Assembly (NCBI GenBank): GCA_013205645.1
Contig: JABMMH010000085.1
Span: 1 to 36,358 of the forward strand
Origin: Polaromonas sp.
Lineage (GTDB): Bacteria > Pseudomonadota > Gammaproteobacteria > Burkholderiales > Burkholderiaceae_C
Direction of reading: 5' to 3'
DNA: 36,358 nt
Part shown: one piece after another, positions 16,755 through 25,595 of the stretch
Numbering within the stretch: the first letter of the stretch is position 1
Layout: every line of letters starts with the position of its first letter
The notes under the pieces: generated by a model
Database searches by the model: none
Told to the model about the DNA's origin: nothing
What the model saw: the letters and a program-made list of their open reading frames with translations, nothing else
Made by a program: the position numbers and the translations under genes

Positions 16755-17962
16755 AGCCGCATCCCTCCGGCTGCCGATTGCGCCAAGTCATAAATCGGTA
16801 TCACGATGGTCACCACCACCACGGCCAGCAAGACACCAATCACCAGCAGCACCATGGGTTCAAACAAGCGCACCATCAACTCCGCCTGCAGTTTGAGCTT
16901 GTGCTGGTAGTACTCCCCCAGGCGCTCGCTTTGCGTGCCCAGTGAACCGGTCGACTCACCCAAGCGCACCATGCCGGTGGCGATGGTCTCAAACGCTTTG
17001 GAGGCCTGCATGGCCTGGTTCAAGGCACTGCCCTGGCGAATGCGTTCGCTCAAGCCCGCCAGGCGCCGGCCAAAGAATTGGTTGCCCGGGTCGCTCAGCA
17101 GCACTTCGAGCGTTCTCGACAAGGTCATGCCTGTTCCGTACATGACGCCCATGTTGGAGAAAAACAGATAAAAAACACGGGTCCGCTCGAGCCGAGAAAA
17201 CACCGGTAAAAACCATTTCAGCCGGTCAATCGGCCCGCGCAGTGCGCTCAGACGCAAAGCCAAAGGCAGCAACACCAGCAGCGCCAAGAGCGGCAACGCC
17301 AGCCACAGCCAGTTGTCGCGCAGCCAGTTAGACGCGTCCAGCACAGCGCGTGTGTTGGGAGGCAACTGCGGCATCAAGGTGGCAAACAAGGTGGCCAGCT
17401 TGGGCAGCACATAGGCTACCCAAAACGCCGCCGCCAGCACCAGCAGCAACAAAGCAATCAGCGGGTACACCATAGAGCGCGCCAGCGTGCCGCGCAGCTG
17501 CACCACTTGCTCGTAGTGGCGCGCCACGGCGGCCAAGGCGGTGTCTAACCGGCCGGTCTCCTCGCCCACTTTGGCCAGGTTGATCACCATCGCCGGGAAG
17601 ACTTTGCTGGCCTGCAGCGCCACGGACAGGGCGTCCCCGCGCTCAATGCGCAGCAGCACGGCACGGGCCACGCTGCGCACCCGCGGGCGCGGGGCCGACT
17701 CGGCCATGTCTTGCAACGCCATCCGCAAGCTGGCGCCGGCGCGCATGTACTCGGACAAAAAGTAGCAAAACTCGGCCGACAGCGCCGGGCCCAATTTGCC
17801 AAAGCGCAGGGCTTGCAGCCACAGCGGCAGTTCCACCGCTTTGTACAGCGTCAAGTTGCGCGAGCTCAGAGATGAGATCAACTCACCGAGATTTAAAAAC
17901 TCAGCATCACCTTTGACGAAGTCGCCATTGGCCGTGACGGCTGAGTAGCGGTAACGTGCCAT
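16751..17962 (-). CDS. mshG: MshG/GspF-like inner membrane platform protein
   Basis: Two GspF domains (FCYFLSEYMRAGASLRMALQDM; FYLFFSNMGVMYGTGMTLSRTLEVL), C-terminal FEPMVLLVIGVLLAVVVVTIVIPIYDL. Confidence 0.9.
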   Translation of the reverse strand: MARYRYSAVTANGDFVKGDAEFLNLGELISSLSSRNLTLYKAVELPLWLQALRFGKLGPALSAEFCYFLSEYMRAGASLRMALQDMAESAPRPRVRSVARAVLLRIERGDALSVALQASKVFPAMVINLAKVGEETGRLDTALAAVARHYEQVVQLRGTLARSMVYPLIALLLLVLAAAFWVAYVLPKLATLFATLMPQLPPNTRAVLDASNWLRDNWLWLALPLLALLVLLPLALRLSALRGPIDRLKWFLPVFSRLERTRVFYLFFSNMGVMYGTGMTLSRTLEVLLSDPGNQFFGRRLAGLSERIRQGSALNQAMQASKAFETIATGMVRLGESTGSLGTQSERLGEYYQHKLKLQAELMVRLFEPMVLLVIGVLLAVVVVTIVIPIYDLAQSAAGGMRL

Positions 17963-19599
17963 CAGCTGTGCCCTGCCTCAGCGCCCAGCACGCGCTGGAG
18001 TTCCGCGCGGTCGGTCTTGCCGTCTTGCAACAACACGTGGCCCAACTCGCGCATGCTGACCAAGCCTTTGCCAGCGGCTATGCGTCGCATTTCAGGCTCG
18101 CTGGCACCGCGGTTGATGGCTTCGCGCAAGTCGTCGTCAAGCATCAACACTTCACCCAGCGCCATGCGGCCCTGGTAACCTGTGTCAAAGCAGCGTGGGC
18201 AGCCCACGGCGCTGTATTCGCCCGGGGCATGGGGCACCGGTGTGCGGCAATGGGTGCACAGCTTGCGCACCAAGCGCTGCGCGATCACGCCATTGAGCGA
18301 CGCTGACAGCATGTACGGCGCCACACCCAGGTCGCGCAAGCGCGTGACAGCGCCAATGGCGTCGTTGGTGTGCAAGGTGGCCGGCACCAAGTGGCCGGTC
18401 TGCGCTGCGCGCACGGCCATGGTGGCAGTCTCGGTGTCGCGAATCTCGCCCACCAGCATGACGTCCGGGTCTTGCCGCAGAAAGCCCCGAATGGCTGCGG
18501 CAAAGGTCATGCCGGCTTTCTCATTCATGGCCACCTGGCGAATCATCGGCACGTTGTACTCGACCGGGTCTTCGACCGTCATCACATTGTTTTCCAGCAC
18601 ATTGACATAGCGCAGGGCCGAGTACAAGGTGGTGGTTTTGCCGCTACCGGTCGGGCCGGTGGCCAGCACAATACCGTTCGGGGCGCTGAGCAATTGTTTG
18701 ATCTGGCGTTGCTGCACTTCGTCAAAGCCGAGCAGCCCCAGCGGCAACACATCACCGCTGCCGGAGAGCACCCGCACCACCATGTTCTCGCCATGGGTGG
18801 TGGGCATGGACGAGACCCGCAGGTCAAACACTTCATTCAAAAAGTCGTAGCTGAAACTGCCGTCCAGAGGTCGCCGGGTTTCGGCGATGTCCATGCCCGC
18901 TTCAATCTTCAGCGCCGAGACAATGCGCGCATGCACCGACACCGGCAGAACGTGGCGCAAGCGCAGCACGCCGTCAATCCGGTAGTACACCAGCGAGGCA
19001 AATTCGGCCGGAGAAAAGTGCACGTCGGAGGCACCCATCTCCACCGCACCCCCCATCACCGAGCGGATCAGGCGCACGCCGTCAATTTGCGCGCCACCGG
19101 CGGACACTGTGCGCTCCACTTCAGAGGCGCTGGGGTTTTGCACAAAGTGGTAGGCCACCTGAATGGCCCTTGCCAGGGCGGCACGCGGCACCACCACCCA
19201 GACGATGTCGCCAGCCAGGTAGCGCGACAAATGGTTTTGCATGCGCTCGTCAAACGGGTCGGCAATGGCAACCGTGATGCGCTGCCCTTCACGGCGCAAA
19301 GGCAGCACGTGATGGCGATTGGCAAAGACGTAGGGCACTTGGCCCAGCAGCAAAGGATCGGGCGAACGGTGGTCCACCACCTCCAGCGCCAAGCCGCTGA
19401 TGCCGGCCAGCGCTTCGGCCAAGTCGGTGTCACCTAAAAAACGCAGCTTGAGCAGCACCTCGGTGACCGGCATGCGCAATGCTGTTTGCACTTGGCGCAC
19501 GTGGCCCAGTTGGGCGGCGGTCAGGCGCTTGTTGTCGCGCAGCCAAGCCAACAGGCGGCTGGCTTTGTCGGATTCGTTTAAAACTTGATCAACGCTCAT
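17962..19599 (-). CDS. mshE: MshE/GspE-like pilus assembly ATPase
   Basis: Walker A GPTGSGKTTTLYSAL, DPVMLVGEIRDTETA-type Walker B (PDVMLVGEIRDTETATMAVRAAQTGHLV), tetracysteine CTHC...CPRC, MshEN-like N-terminus. Confidence 0.93.
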   Translation of the reverse strand: MSVDQVLNESDKASRLLAWLRDNKRLTAAQLGHVRQVQTALRMPVTEVLLKLRFLGDTDLAEALAGISGLALEVVDHRSPDPLLLGQVPYVFANRHHVLPLRREGQRITVAIADPFDERMQNHLSRYLAGDIVWVVVPRAALARAIQVAYHFVQNPSASEVERTVSAGGAQIDGVRLIRSVMGGAVEMGASDVHFSPAEFASLVYYRIDGVLRLRHVLPVSVHARIVSALKIEAGMDIAETRRPLDGSFSYDFLNEVFDLRVSSMPTTHGENMVVRVLSGSGDVLPLGLLGFDEVQQRQIKQLLSAPNGIVLATGPTGSGKTTTLYSALRYVNVLENNVMTVEDPVEYNVPMIRQVAMNEKAGMTFAAAIRGFLRQDPDVMLVGEIRDTETATMAVRAAQTGHLVPATLHTNDAIGAVTRLRDLGVAPYMLSASLNGVIAQRLVRKLCTHCRTPVPHAPGEYSAVGCPRCFDTGYQGRMALGEVLMLDDDLREAINRGASEPEMRRIAAGKGLVSMRELGHVLLQDGKTDRAELQRVLGAEAGHS

Positions 19600-21014
19600 T
19601 GGAAAGCTGTGGTTTTAAGCACAATGCTGGTCGAGAAAGTGGCCATGGGCTCACCCGGGCGCGACTGATCCCGCACGTGGTCAAAGCGGGTGCCTTCCAG
19701 CGCTCCCAGCTCAGCCAAGCGCAGCACCAACTGCTCGGCAGACTGCTTGGTCTGCGTGTAACTGCCGGCGATGGTGAAATCGACATTGACGACAAAACCA
19801 TTCTTGGCCGATGCACCTGCCGTCTTAACGTTCGCTGGCTTGCCGTTCTCGGCCTTGGCCCGCGCAATGTCGATGCGTTTGAGCCGCACATTGGGCTGCG
19901 CCATGCGGCTCAAGCGGGCCAGCAACTGGTCCACCCGCATGCCGCCCGACAAGACGTCGTTCAAGTCCAAGGCGCTTTGCAATTCTTTGATGGCTGCCGC
20001 AGACGGCATGCTCGCTTGCACCTGTGCGTGGCGCGCTTCGAGCGGCGCGGCCATGGCCAAGCTGGAGACTTCTGTGCGTGCGGCAGAGGCCGCGGTTAAC
20101 AAACCGACACCGCCTAGCGCCAAACCAAAGACCGCCGCCAGAGCGGCCACCGGCCGGCTCCAGGTCCATGCGCGGACTTGTTTGCCGTAGCCGTTCATCA
20201 CCAAATTAGCCGCGCGGGGCACAAAGCCCAGGCCGTAAAGTTCCGGCGTGCGCAAGACGGTTTCAGTCGGCACACCGGTGAAAATTTTGCCCATGCGGTC
20301 GACCAGCGACTGCGAGCCATTGGTCGCCCAGGCATTGGTTGGCGCCCAGGGTCCGGCGCCCAAGTTGACGCGCAAGGCATGACCGGCGACAAACTCAACC
20401 GGTGCGCCTGCCACGGCACGTTCCACCACCGCGCGCCAATGGTCGAGCGCCATGAAGTTGTCGTGCTCGACGCGCTGGGCGCGATGCCACACCACGCGGG
20501 AACGGGAGACACCCAAACAAGTGAGCAAGCCTGCGCGGTACCACACCACCAAGACCGGCTCGGGGGTGACGCGGCCCACCAGGGCCGCCACAGCGCTTTC
20601 AGGGACAGCCAGACGCACCAACGGGCGTTCACGCACCGGCAGGCTTTCCATGGCCATCTCGGCGTCGTCTTCAAGGCACGCCACCACATACGCTTCGGCC
20701 TTGCCGTCGCGCACAGAGATCACTTCCGTCTGCAAGCGAAAACGGTCCGCAAAAATGCCGTCTTGCTCTAACTGACGACGGGCAACAAAAGGCACCAGCG
20801 CACGCTTGAAAACGTCCAGGGACATGCGTTGGCAAAAATTCATGGGCGACACAATCGCCACCCGCAAGGTGCTGCTGGCCACCGTGGCCAACTCGTCGAC
20901 CGGGCAGACCCCTGCGGACAAGACCTTGCGGCCCCGCATGCGGGCAAACTCGGCTTGACGTGCACCGTCAAACACAGTCGCACGGTCAAGCACCACGTAC
21001 AGTGATTCGAACAT
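19596..21014 (-). CDS. mshI: MshI-like (PilM/PilN or GspL-like) assembly protein
   Basis: N-terminal actin-like/GspL-like cytoplasmic region, one TM (AALAAVFGLALGGVGLLTAAS), PilN-like C-terminal domain; ATGA overlap with mshE. Confidence 0.7.
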   Translation of the reverse strand: MFESLYVVLDRATVFDGARQAEFARMRGRKVLSAGVCPVDELATVASSTLRVAIVSPMNFCQRMSLDVFKRALVPFVARRQLEQDGIFADRFRLQTEVISVRDGKAEAYVVACLEDDAEMAMESLPVRERPLVRLAVPESAVAALVGRVTPEPVLVVWYRAGLLTCLGVSRSRVVWHRAQRVEHDNFMALDHWRAVVERAVAGAPVEFVAGHALRVNLGAGPWAPTNAWATNGSQSLVDRMGKIFTGVPTETVLRTPELYGLGFVPRAANLVMNGYGKQVRAWTWSRPVAALAAVFGLALGGVGLLTAASAARTEVSSLAMAAPLEARHAQVQASMPSAAAIKELQSALDLNDVLSGGMRVDQLLARLSRMAQPNVRLKRIDIARAKAENGKPANVKTAGASAKNGFVVNVDFTIAGSYTQTKQSAEQLVLRLAELGALEGTRFDHVRDQSRPGEPMATFSTSIVLKTTAFQ

Positions 21015-21052
21015 GCACAGGTCTTTCTAAACGAGAAAATTAACAGTTGGAG

Positions 21053-21075
21053 GCCACCCCTGTCACAGGGGTGGC
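21053..21075. promoter_or_regulatory. Stable hairpin between the pilin genes and mshI
   Basis: GCCACCCCTG-TCA-CAGGGGTGGC: perfect 10-bp arms, 3-nt loop; no flanking T-run on either strand. Confidence 0.6.
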
Positions 21076-21225
21076 TGTCCTTGAAGGCCTCTTAGTGACC
21101 CTTAAATTCAGACACGCTTAATACGATTAAGATCTTTGCACCAAGGAAAAGATGTTCAGCGTTGACTTTCAAGCGCTGCAACTCGCCTGATAAATCAGAC
21201 TCACCGCAGCACCTAAGTTAAGCTC

Positions 21226-22077
21226 CTAAGTTGGACCGACAGGTGCCACATAAATACCACCCGTCGCCGCTGGTACGCGATCGTAGAAATAGACGATGCT
21301 GACCATCGAATCGCGCATCTTCTCCCCGGCAACGCCACTGGTGAGGTCCCAAGTAGCGTTGTAGCTTCCGTCGGAACCCGTGCGAACCAACTGGCGAACA
21401 CGACCCCGATTGGCCACAGCATCCGACCCATTGATGGCAGTCGCCACCGAACGAGCCATCCACTGCGGCACGTTGTGTACAACGATGGCGTTGTAGGTGG
21501 CGGTTGCCGACATGTCGCTTTGATCCTGCACCGAACCTAGGAACATGAAGTCCTCGTTCACGGTCTTGGCAAAAATACGATTCGGCACACTGTCGCTGAC
21601 CATGCCGGCCAACTTCAGGTCGTTGATCCACGTATTGGCCTGCAATGGGGCCGTGATGTCTGTATTCGTCAGCGTGGCAGAACCACCCGATGACAAAGAA
21701 CCCATTTGCAAGCAGCCAAAGTCAGCGGCCGCTATAGTGGTTGAAGTGCCATACGTGGGCTGTGTCGTGGTGTAGTTGTACTTTGCAGCACGCGCAGTAT
21801 TGTCAATGTCGGTGCGCAAGGTGGCGTCCGCTGCAAAGTCAACCACGCCGTCAGAATCACAGTCACCCGGCATACGGCCTTTGGCCAACGCGTACTTTTG
21901 CACGATAGCTTCGGTGTTTTTCAGGTCTTGCACCAGCTTTTGCGCCTTGGCCACATCCACCATCTCTTGGCCCTTGACCACAGCCCCAAACAACAAGCCA
22001 ACGACGACCAGCACCACCGACAACTCCACCAAGGTGAAGCCGGCTTGACGCCGTTTTAAATTGATTTTTTTCATCAT
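21226..22077 (-). CDS. Type IV pilin-like protein, tandem paralog 1
   Basis: QAGFTLVELSVVLVVVGLLFGAVVKGQEMVD, GDCDSDGVVDF, NDLKLAGMVSDSVPNRIFAKTVNEDFMF, NVPQWMARSVATAING. Confidence 0.92.
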   Translation of the reverse strand: MMKKINLKRRQAGFTLVELSVVLVVVGLLFGAVVKGQEMVDVAKAQKLVQDLKNTEAIVQKYALAKGRMPGDCDSDGVVDFAADATLRTDIDNTARAAKYNYTTTQPTYGTSTTIAAADFGCLQMGSLSSGGSATLTNTDITAPLQANTWINDLKLAGMVSDSVPNRIFAKTVNEDFMFLGSVQDQSDMSATATYNAIVVHNVPQWMARSVATAINGSDAVANRGRVRQLVRTGSDGSYNATWDLTSGVAGEKMRDSMVSIVYFYDRVPAATGGIYVAPVGPT

Positions 22078-22095
22078 GAATTCCTAGCAATGAAA

Positions 22096-22899
22096 TTAGT
22101 TGGTGGCCGGGATGCGGTCAAAGTAATACACCACCGAGACCATGGCGTCGCGCATTGAGTCTGCAGTGCCGTTAACTGTGCTCCACAGCGGCTCATATGT
22201 TGCATTCGTTGGTGACGCAGAGCGCACCAATTGACGGACACGACCGCGGTTGGAATTGGCGTCTGTGCCGTTGATGGCGGTGGCCACTTGGCGTGCCATC
22301 CACTGCGGCACGTTCTGAACAACGATGGCGTTGTATTGCGCATCCGTCGAGGTCAGTGACGCCGTCCCCTCGGTCACGCTGCCAACAAACAGAAAGTCTT
22401 CATTCACTTGCTTGGCAAAAGTACGGTTAGGCACACTGTCACTGACCAAACCAGCCAGTTTCAAATCATTCAGCCAGTTATTGGCGCCAATTTGGGTGTT
22501 AGCGGTGGTGTAGGCCGTGCCATTAATTTGAGCGCAGCCCTCATTCTCAGTCGAAACAGTCGCAGCGCTTGCATAGGTTTTTTGCGAGGTGGAATAGTCG
22601 TACAAATCGGCGCGGGTGGTGTTTCCTGTATCTGCACGATTGACTTGGTCGACAGCGAAGTCAATCAAGCCATCAGCATCGCAGTCACCCGGCATGCGGG
22701 ACTTGATCTGCACGAATTTTTGAATCAGTGCTTCAGTGCTCTTGATGTCGTTGATGAGCTTTTGCGATTTGGCGCTATCGACAACTTCTTGCCCTTTCAC
22801 CACAGCCGCAAACAACAAGCCAACCACGACCAGCACCACCGACAACTCCACCAGCGTGAAACCAGCTTGACGGCGTTTGATATTGAAATGTTTCATCAT
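22096..22899 (-). CDS. Type IV pilin-like protein, tandem paralog 2
   Basis: QAGFTLVELSVVLVVVGLLFAAVVKGQEVVDSAKSQKLINDIKSTEALIQK, GDCDADGLIDF; near-identical N-terminal region to paralog 3. Confidence 0.92.
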   Translation of the reverse strand: MMKHFNIKRRQAGFTLVELSVVLVVVGLLFAAVVKGQEVVDSAKSQKLINDIKSTEALIQKFVQIKSRMPGDCDADGLIDFAVDQVNRADTGNTTRADLYDYSTSQKTYASAATVSTENEGCAQINGTAYTTANTQIGANNWLNDLKLAGLVSDSVPNRTFAKQVNEDFLFVGSVTEGTASLTSTDAQYNAIVVQNVPQWMARQVATAINGTDANSNRGRVRQLVRSASPTNATYEPLWSTVNGTADSMRDAMVSVVYYFDRIPATN

Positions 22900-22917
22900 G
22901 AATTCCTTGTACTGTGA

Positions 22918-23727
22918 TCAGTCGGTGTTGGTGGCAGGAATGCGGTCAAAGAAGTAAACGACCGAGACCATGGCGTCGCGCATCACATTTGAAGTGCTTT
23001 CGACATCACTCCACAAAGGCACGTACGAACCATCAGCACCATTCCGCACCAATTGACGCACGCGACTCCGGTTGGAATTGGCATCCGTGCCATTGATGGC
23101 GGTGGCCACTTGGCGCGCCATCCACTGCGGCACGTTTTGCACAATGATGGCGTTGTATTTCGCAGCGTTAGGCGAAGCACCGCTAGCGTCCGTCACACTG
23201 CCGACAAACAGGAAGTCTTCATTGACTTGCTTGGCAAAAGTACGGTTTGGCACACTGTCGCTGACCAAACCAGCCAACTTCAAGTCATTGATCCAATTGT
23301 TCGCACCTATGTCGTCGACAGTACCGACTGAATAAGGAGCACCATTTTCTTGGGCGCAACCCATGTGCACCGTTGAAATCTCAGCGCCGACCCCAGCCGT
23401 CGCATAGGTTTTTTGCGAAGTGGTGTAGTCATACAAGTTGGCACGGCCGCTGTTGCCCGTGTCCAGACGATCTACTTTGTCAGCCGGGAAATCAATCACG
23501 CCATCAGAGTCACAGTCACCGGGCATGCGGGACTTGATTTGCGCGTATTTTTGAATCAAAGCTTCAGTACTCTTGATGTCGTTGATGAGTTTTTGCGACT
23601 TGGCGCTGTCGACCACTTCCTGGCCTTTGACGACGGCCGCAAAGAGCAGACCGACAACGACCAGCACAACCGACAACTCCACCAATGTAAAGCCGCGTTG
23701 TTGGCGCGTACTCGTTAATTTTTTCAT
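22918..23727 (-). CDS. Type IV pilin-like protein, tandem paralog 3
   Basis: QRGFTLVELSVVLVVVGLLFAAVVKGQEVVDSAKSQKLINDIKSTEALIQK, GDCDSDGVIDF; same conserved blocks. Confidence 0.92.
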   Translation of the reverse strand: MKKLTSTRQQRGFTLVELSVVLVVVGLLFAAVVKGQEVVDSAKSQKLINDIKSTEALIQKYAQIKSRMPGDCDSDGVIDFPADKVDRLDTGNSGRANLYDYTTSQKTYATAGVGAEISTVHMGCAQENGAPYSVGTVDDIGANNWINDLKLAGLVSDSVPNRTFAKQVNEDFLFVGSVTDASGASPNAAKYNAIIVQNVPQWMARQVATAINGTDANSNRSRVRQLVRNGADGSYVPLWSDVESTSNVMRDAMVSVVYFFDRIPATNTD

Positions 23728-23908
23728 GATGACCTACCCCAAAAGATGTTGAAAATAAAAATAAAGAACACAAAAAGAAACACGCCCAACCCAACAACAA
23801 ATTGTCATTTACAAAAATATTAAATTGTATTTATTGAATTTATCGTTAATAACATTCTAAACACGATTTTTTACATTTAATGACAAATTAGTTTTGTATC
23901 GTCGTTTT
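23728..23908 (-). promoter_or_regulatory. AT-rich intergenic region, probable promoter region for the pilin genes
   Basis: Distinctly AT-rich segment (e.g. tacaaaaatattaaattgtatttattgaatttatcgttaataacattc) between the tpsB stop and the first pilin start, within a GC-rich window. Confidence 0.45.
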
Positions 23909-25561
23909 TTACAAGTTGTGGTTGAAGGACAACTGCAAACCCAGACTTGAAACGCCTTTTGCCAAGGCCGGGGTGCCCACATGGGCCGCAAAAGCTTGCA
24001 GCCGCAAGCCGCCCGGCAGTGTCCAGTTGACGCCCAGGCCCGTGCTCCAAGCGCGGGCGCCGGGATCGGTGACGCGGCCTTGGTCGACAAACACAAACCC
24101 GTCTAGTACTTGTGTACTTTGACTACTTTCTGATGAAATTTGCCATTCACGGTGCAGTTCCAGCGACGTGGTGCTGCCGCCCGTGCCGTTCAGGCTGCCC
24201 GCCGCATAGCCGCGCAAGGTGCTGACCCCGCCCAGCAAGTAACGCTCACTGGCCGGCAGCCCACTGGGCGCCACCCGCGCGCTGACGTTCAGCCGCAGGT
24301 AGGCATTGGCCGTGACCGAGGCCAAGGCCGTCACGCTGGCGTCGGTGTAGCTTTCTCTCAATGGCGGCACACTGCCGTTCACCGCCAGTTTGTTTTGCCA
24401 CTGCAGCCAGGTCTGCCCCAGCGACCAACTGGCCCGCCAGCCGTTGGCTTCTACATCCCCTTGCAGGGCGATGTTTTCATGAACGACCCGGGTCGCGCTG
24501 GACGGCTCACCGCCCGTCAAGGCACTGGCATGCGATTGGTTCAGGCTGCCCAGCAGGCGAATGAGTTGCCGGTCGGTCAGCAGCAGCGGGTAGGCCACGT
24601 CCAAAGATTCCGTACGCGCATCAGCGGCGTATGTCAAGCCTTGGGTGCCGGCCAAGATGTAACTGATTCTGTTGTGCGCTTCTGAGACCCCCACGCGCAG
24701 CCCGTCGTTGCCCACCGGAATGTCGTAGGCCACGCGTCCCGTCAAAATCGCCTGGGTGTTGATGGCGTAGACATCCAAGCGGTCACCCTCGATGACGCTG
24801 GACAAGCGCCGGAAAGAGCCGGTCACCTGCTGCGCACCGGTGGCCGGATTGCCAAAATTGTCAGCCAATAAGCGGAACTGATGGCGCGGTTGTTCTTGCA
24901 GGTCGACCAACACGTCGGTGCGCCCGAACTCACTGCCCGGGCGCAGGGTGAGGTTGACCTGCGCGTCATTGGTGGCGTTGAAGCGCCGCACCGAGCGGCT
25001 CAGAACGCTGGTGTCGGCCAGTTGCCCTACGGGCACCTTGAGCCGGTCCAAGACGTAGGCCGAGCTCAGGCTGGTCTGGCCTTTGAGCTCAACGTTGCCG
25101 AGCTTGCCTTCAACCAGCAAAACACGCACTTCACCGTCTTGCAATTCCTGCGGCGGCAGCAGCGCCTCGGCCGTGCTGACGCCTTTTTGCAGGTACAGGG
25201 CATTGACCTGCGCAACCAAGCTGCGCAGTTGCGTCATGCTGACGCTTTGCCCGATCAAGGGCTGGGCCAAGGCCGTCAGCGCCTGTTCGCTGAGAATCTC
25301 AGACGGGCTGAAGACGATGCTGCGCAGGGTGAACTGAACGCCATCCGGCGCAGCAGCCTCGGCCTTGGCGGCGGGCGCCTCGGGCAGGTCGATGGCGCGC
25401 GGGCGCAGGGCGCGTTCGGCCTGGTCGGTGTCGCGCCGCAAGGTTGAGATCGGGTCCGGCACCGTCTGAGCCAGAGCGCCCGATGTGATCAACAGAAAAA
25501 TAGACGTTAACGCGCAGAAAGCCCCCCGCGCGCGCTGAGCGTTTGACATTGAATTCACCAT
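23909..25561 (-). CDS. TpsB outer membrane transporter (ShlB/FhaC/HecB family)
   Basis: Signal peptide, POTRA region (FTLRSIVFSPSEILSEQALTALAQPLIGQSVSMTQLRSLVAQVNALYLQKGV...EVRVLLVEGKLGNVELKG), barrel with LPASERYLLGGVSTLRGYAAGSLNGTGG and FVFVDQGRV. Confidence 0.93.
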   Translation of the reverse strand: MVNSMSNAQRARGAFCALTSIFLLITSGALAQTVPDPISTLRRDTDQAERALRPRAIDLPEAPAAKAEAAAPDGVQFTLRSIVFSPSEILSEQALTALAQPLIGQSVSMTQLRSLVAQVNALYLQKGVSTAEALLPPQELQDGEVRVLLVEGKLGNVELKGQTSLSSAYVLDRLKVPVGQLADTSVLSRSVRRFNATNDAQVNLTLRPGSEFGRTDVLVDLQEQPRHQFRLLADNFGNPATGAQQVTGSFRRLSSVIEGDRLDVYAINTQAILTGRVAYDIPVGNDGLRVGVSEAHNRISYILAGTQGLTYAADARTESLDVAYPLLLTDRQLIRLLGSLNQSHASALTGGEPSSATRVVHENIALQGDVEANGWRASWSLGQTWLQWQNKLAVNGSVPPLRESYTDASVTALASVTANAYLRLNVSARVAPSGLPASERYLLGGVSTLRGYAAGSLNGTGGSTTSLELHREWQISSESSQSTQVLDGFVFVDQGRVTDPGARAWSTGLGVNWTLPGGLRLQAFAAHVGTPALAKGVSSLGLQLSFNHNL

Positions 25562-25595
25562 GAAGCGTTACTCACCTTTTAAAGCTTTGGCTTGA

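Noticed and set aside
18370-19437. Long + strand ORF (355 aa) opposite mshE, and other + strand ORFs such as 12117-12809, 11156-12022, 4858-5469, 35304-35909
   Set aside because: They are antisense shadows of well-supported minus-strand genes in GC-rich or repetitive DNA, with biased low-complexity translations and no recognisable motifs.
24102-24122. Short inverted repeat AGTAC-TTGT-GTACT inside tpsB
   Set aside because: Only 5-bp arms; expected by chance.
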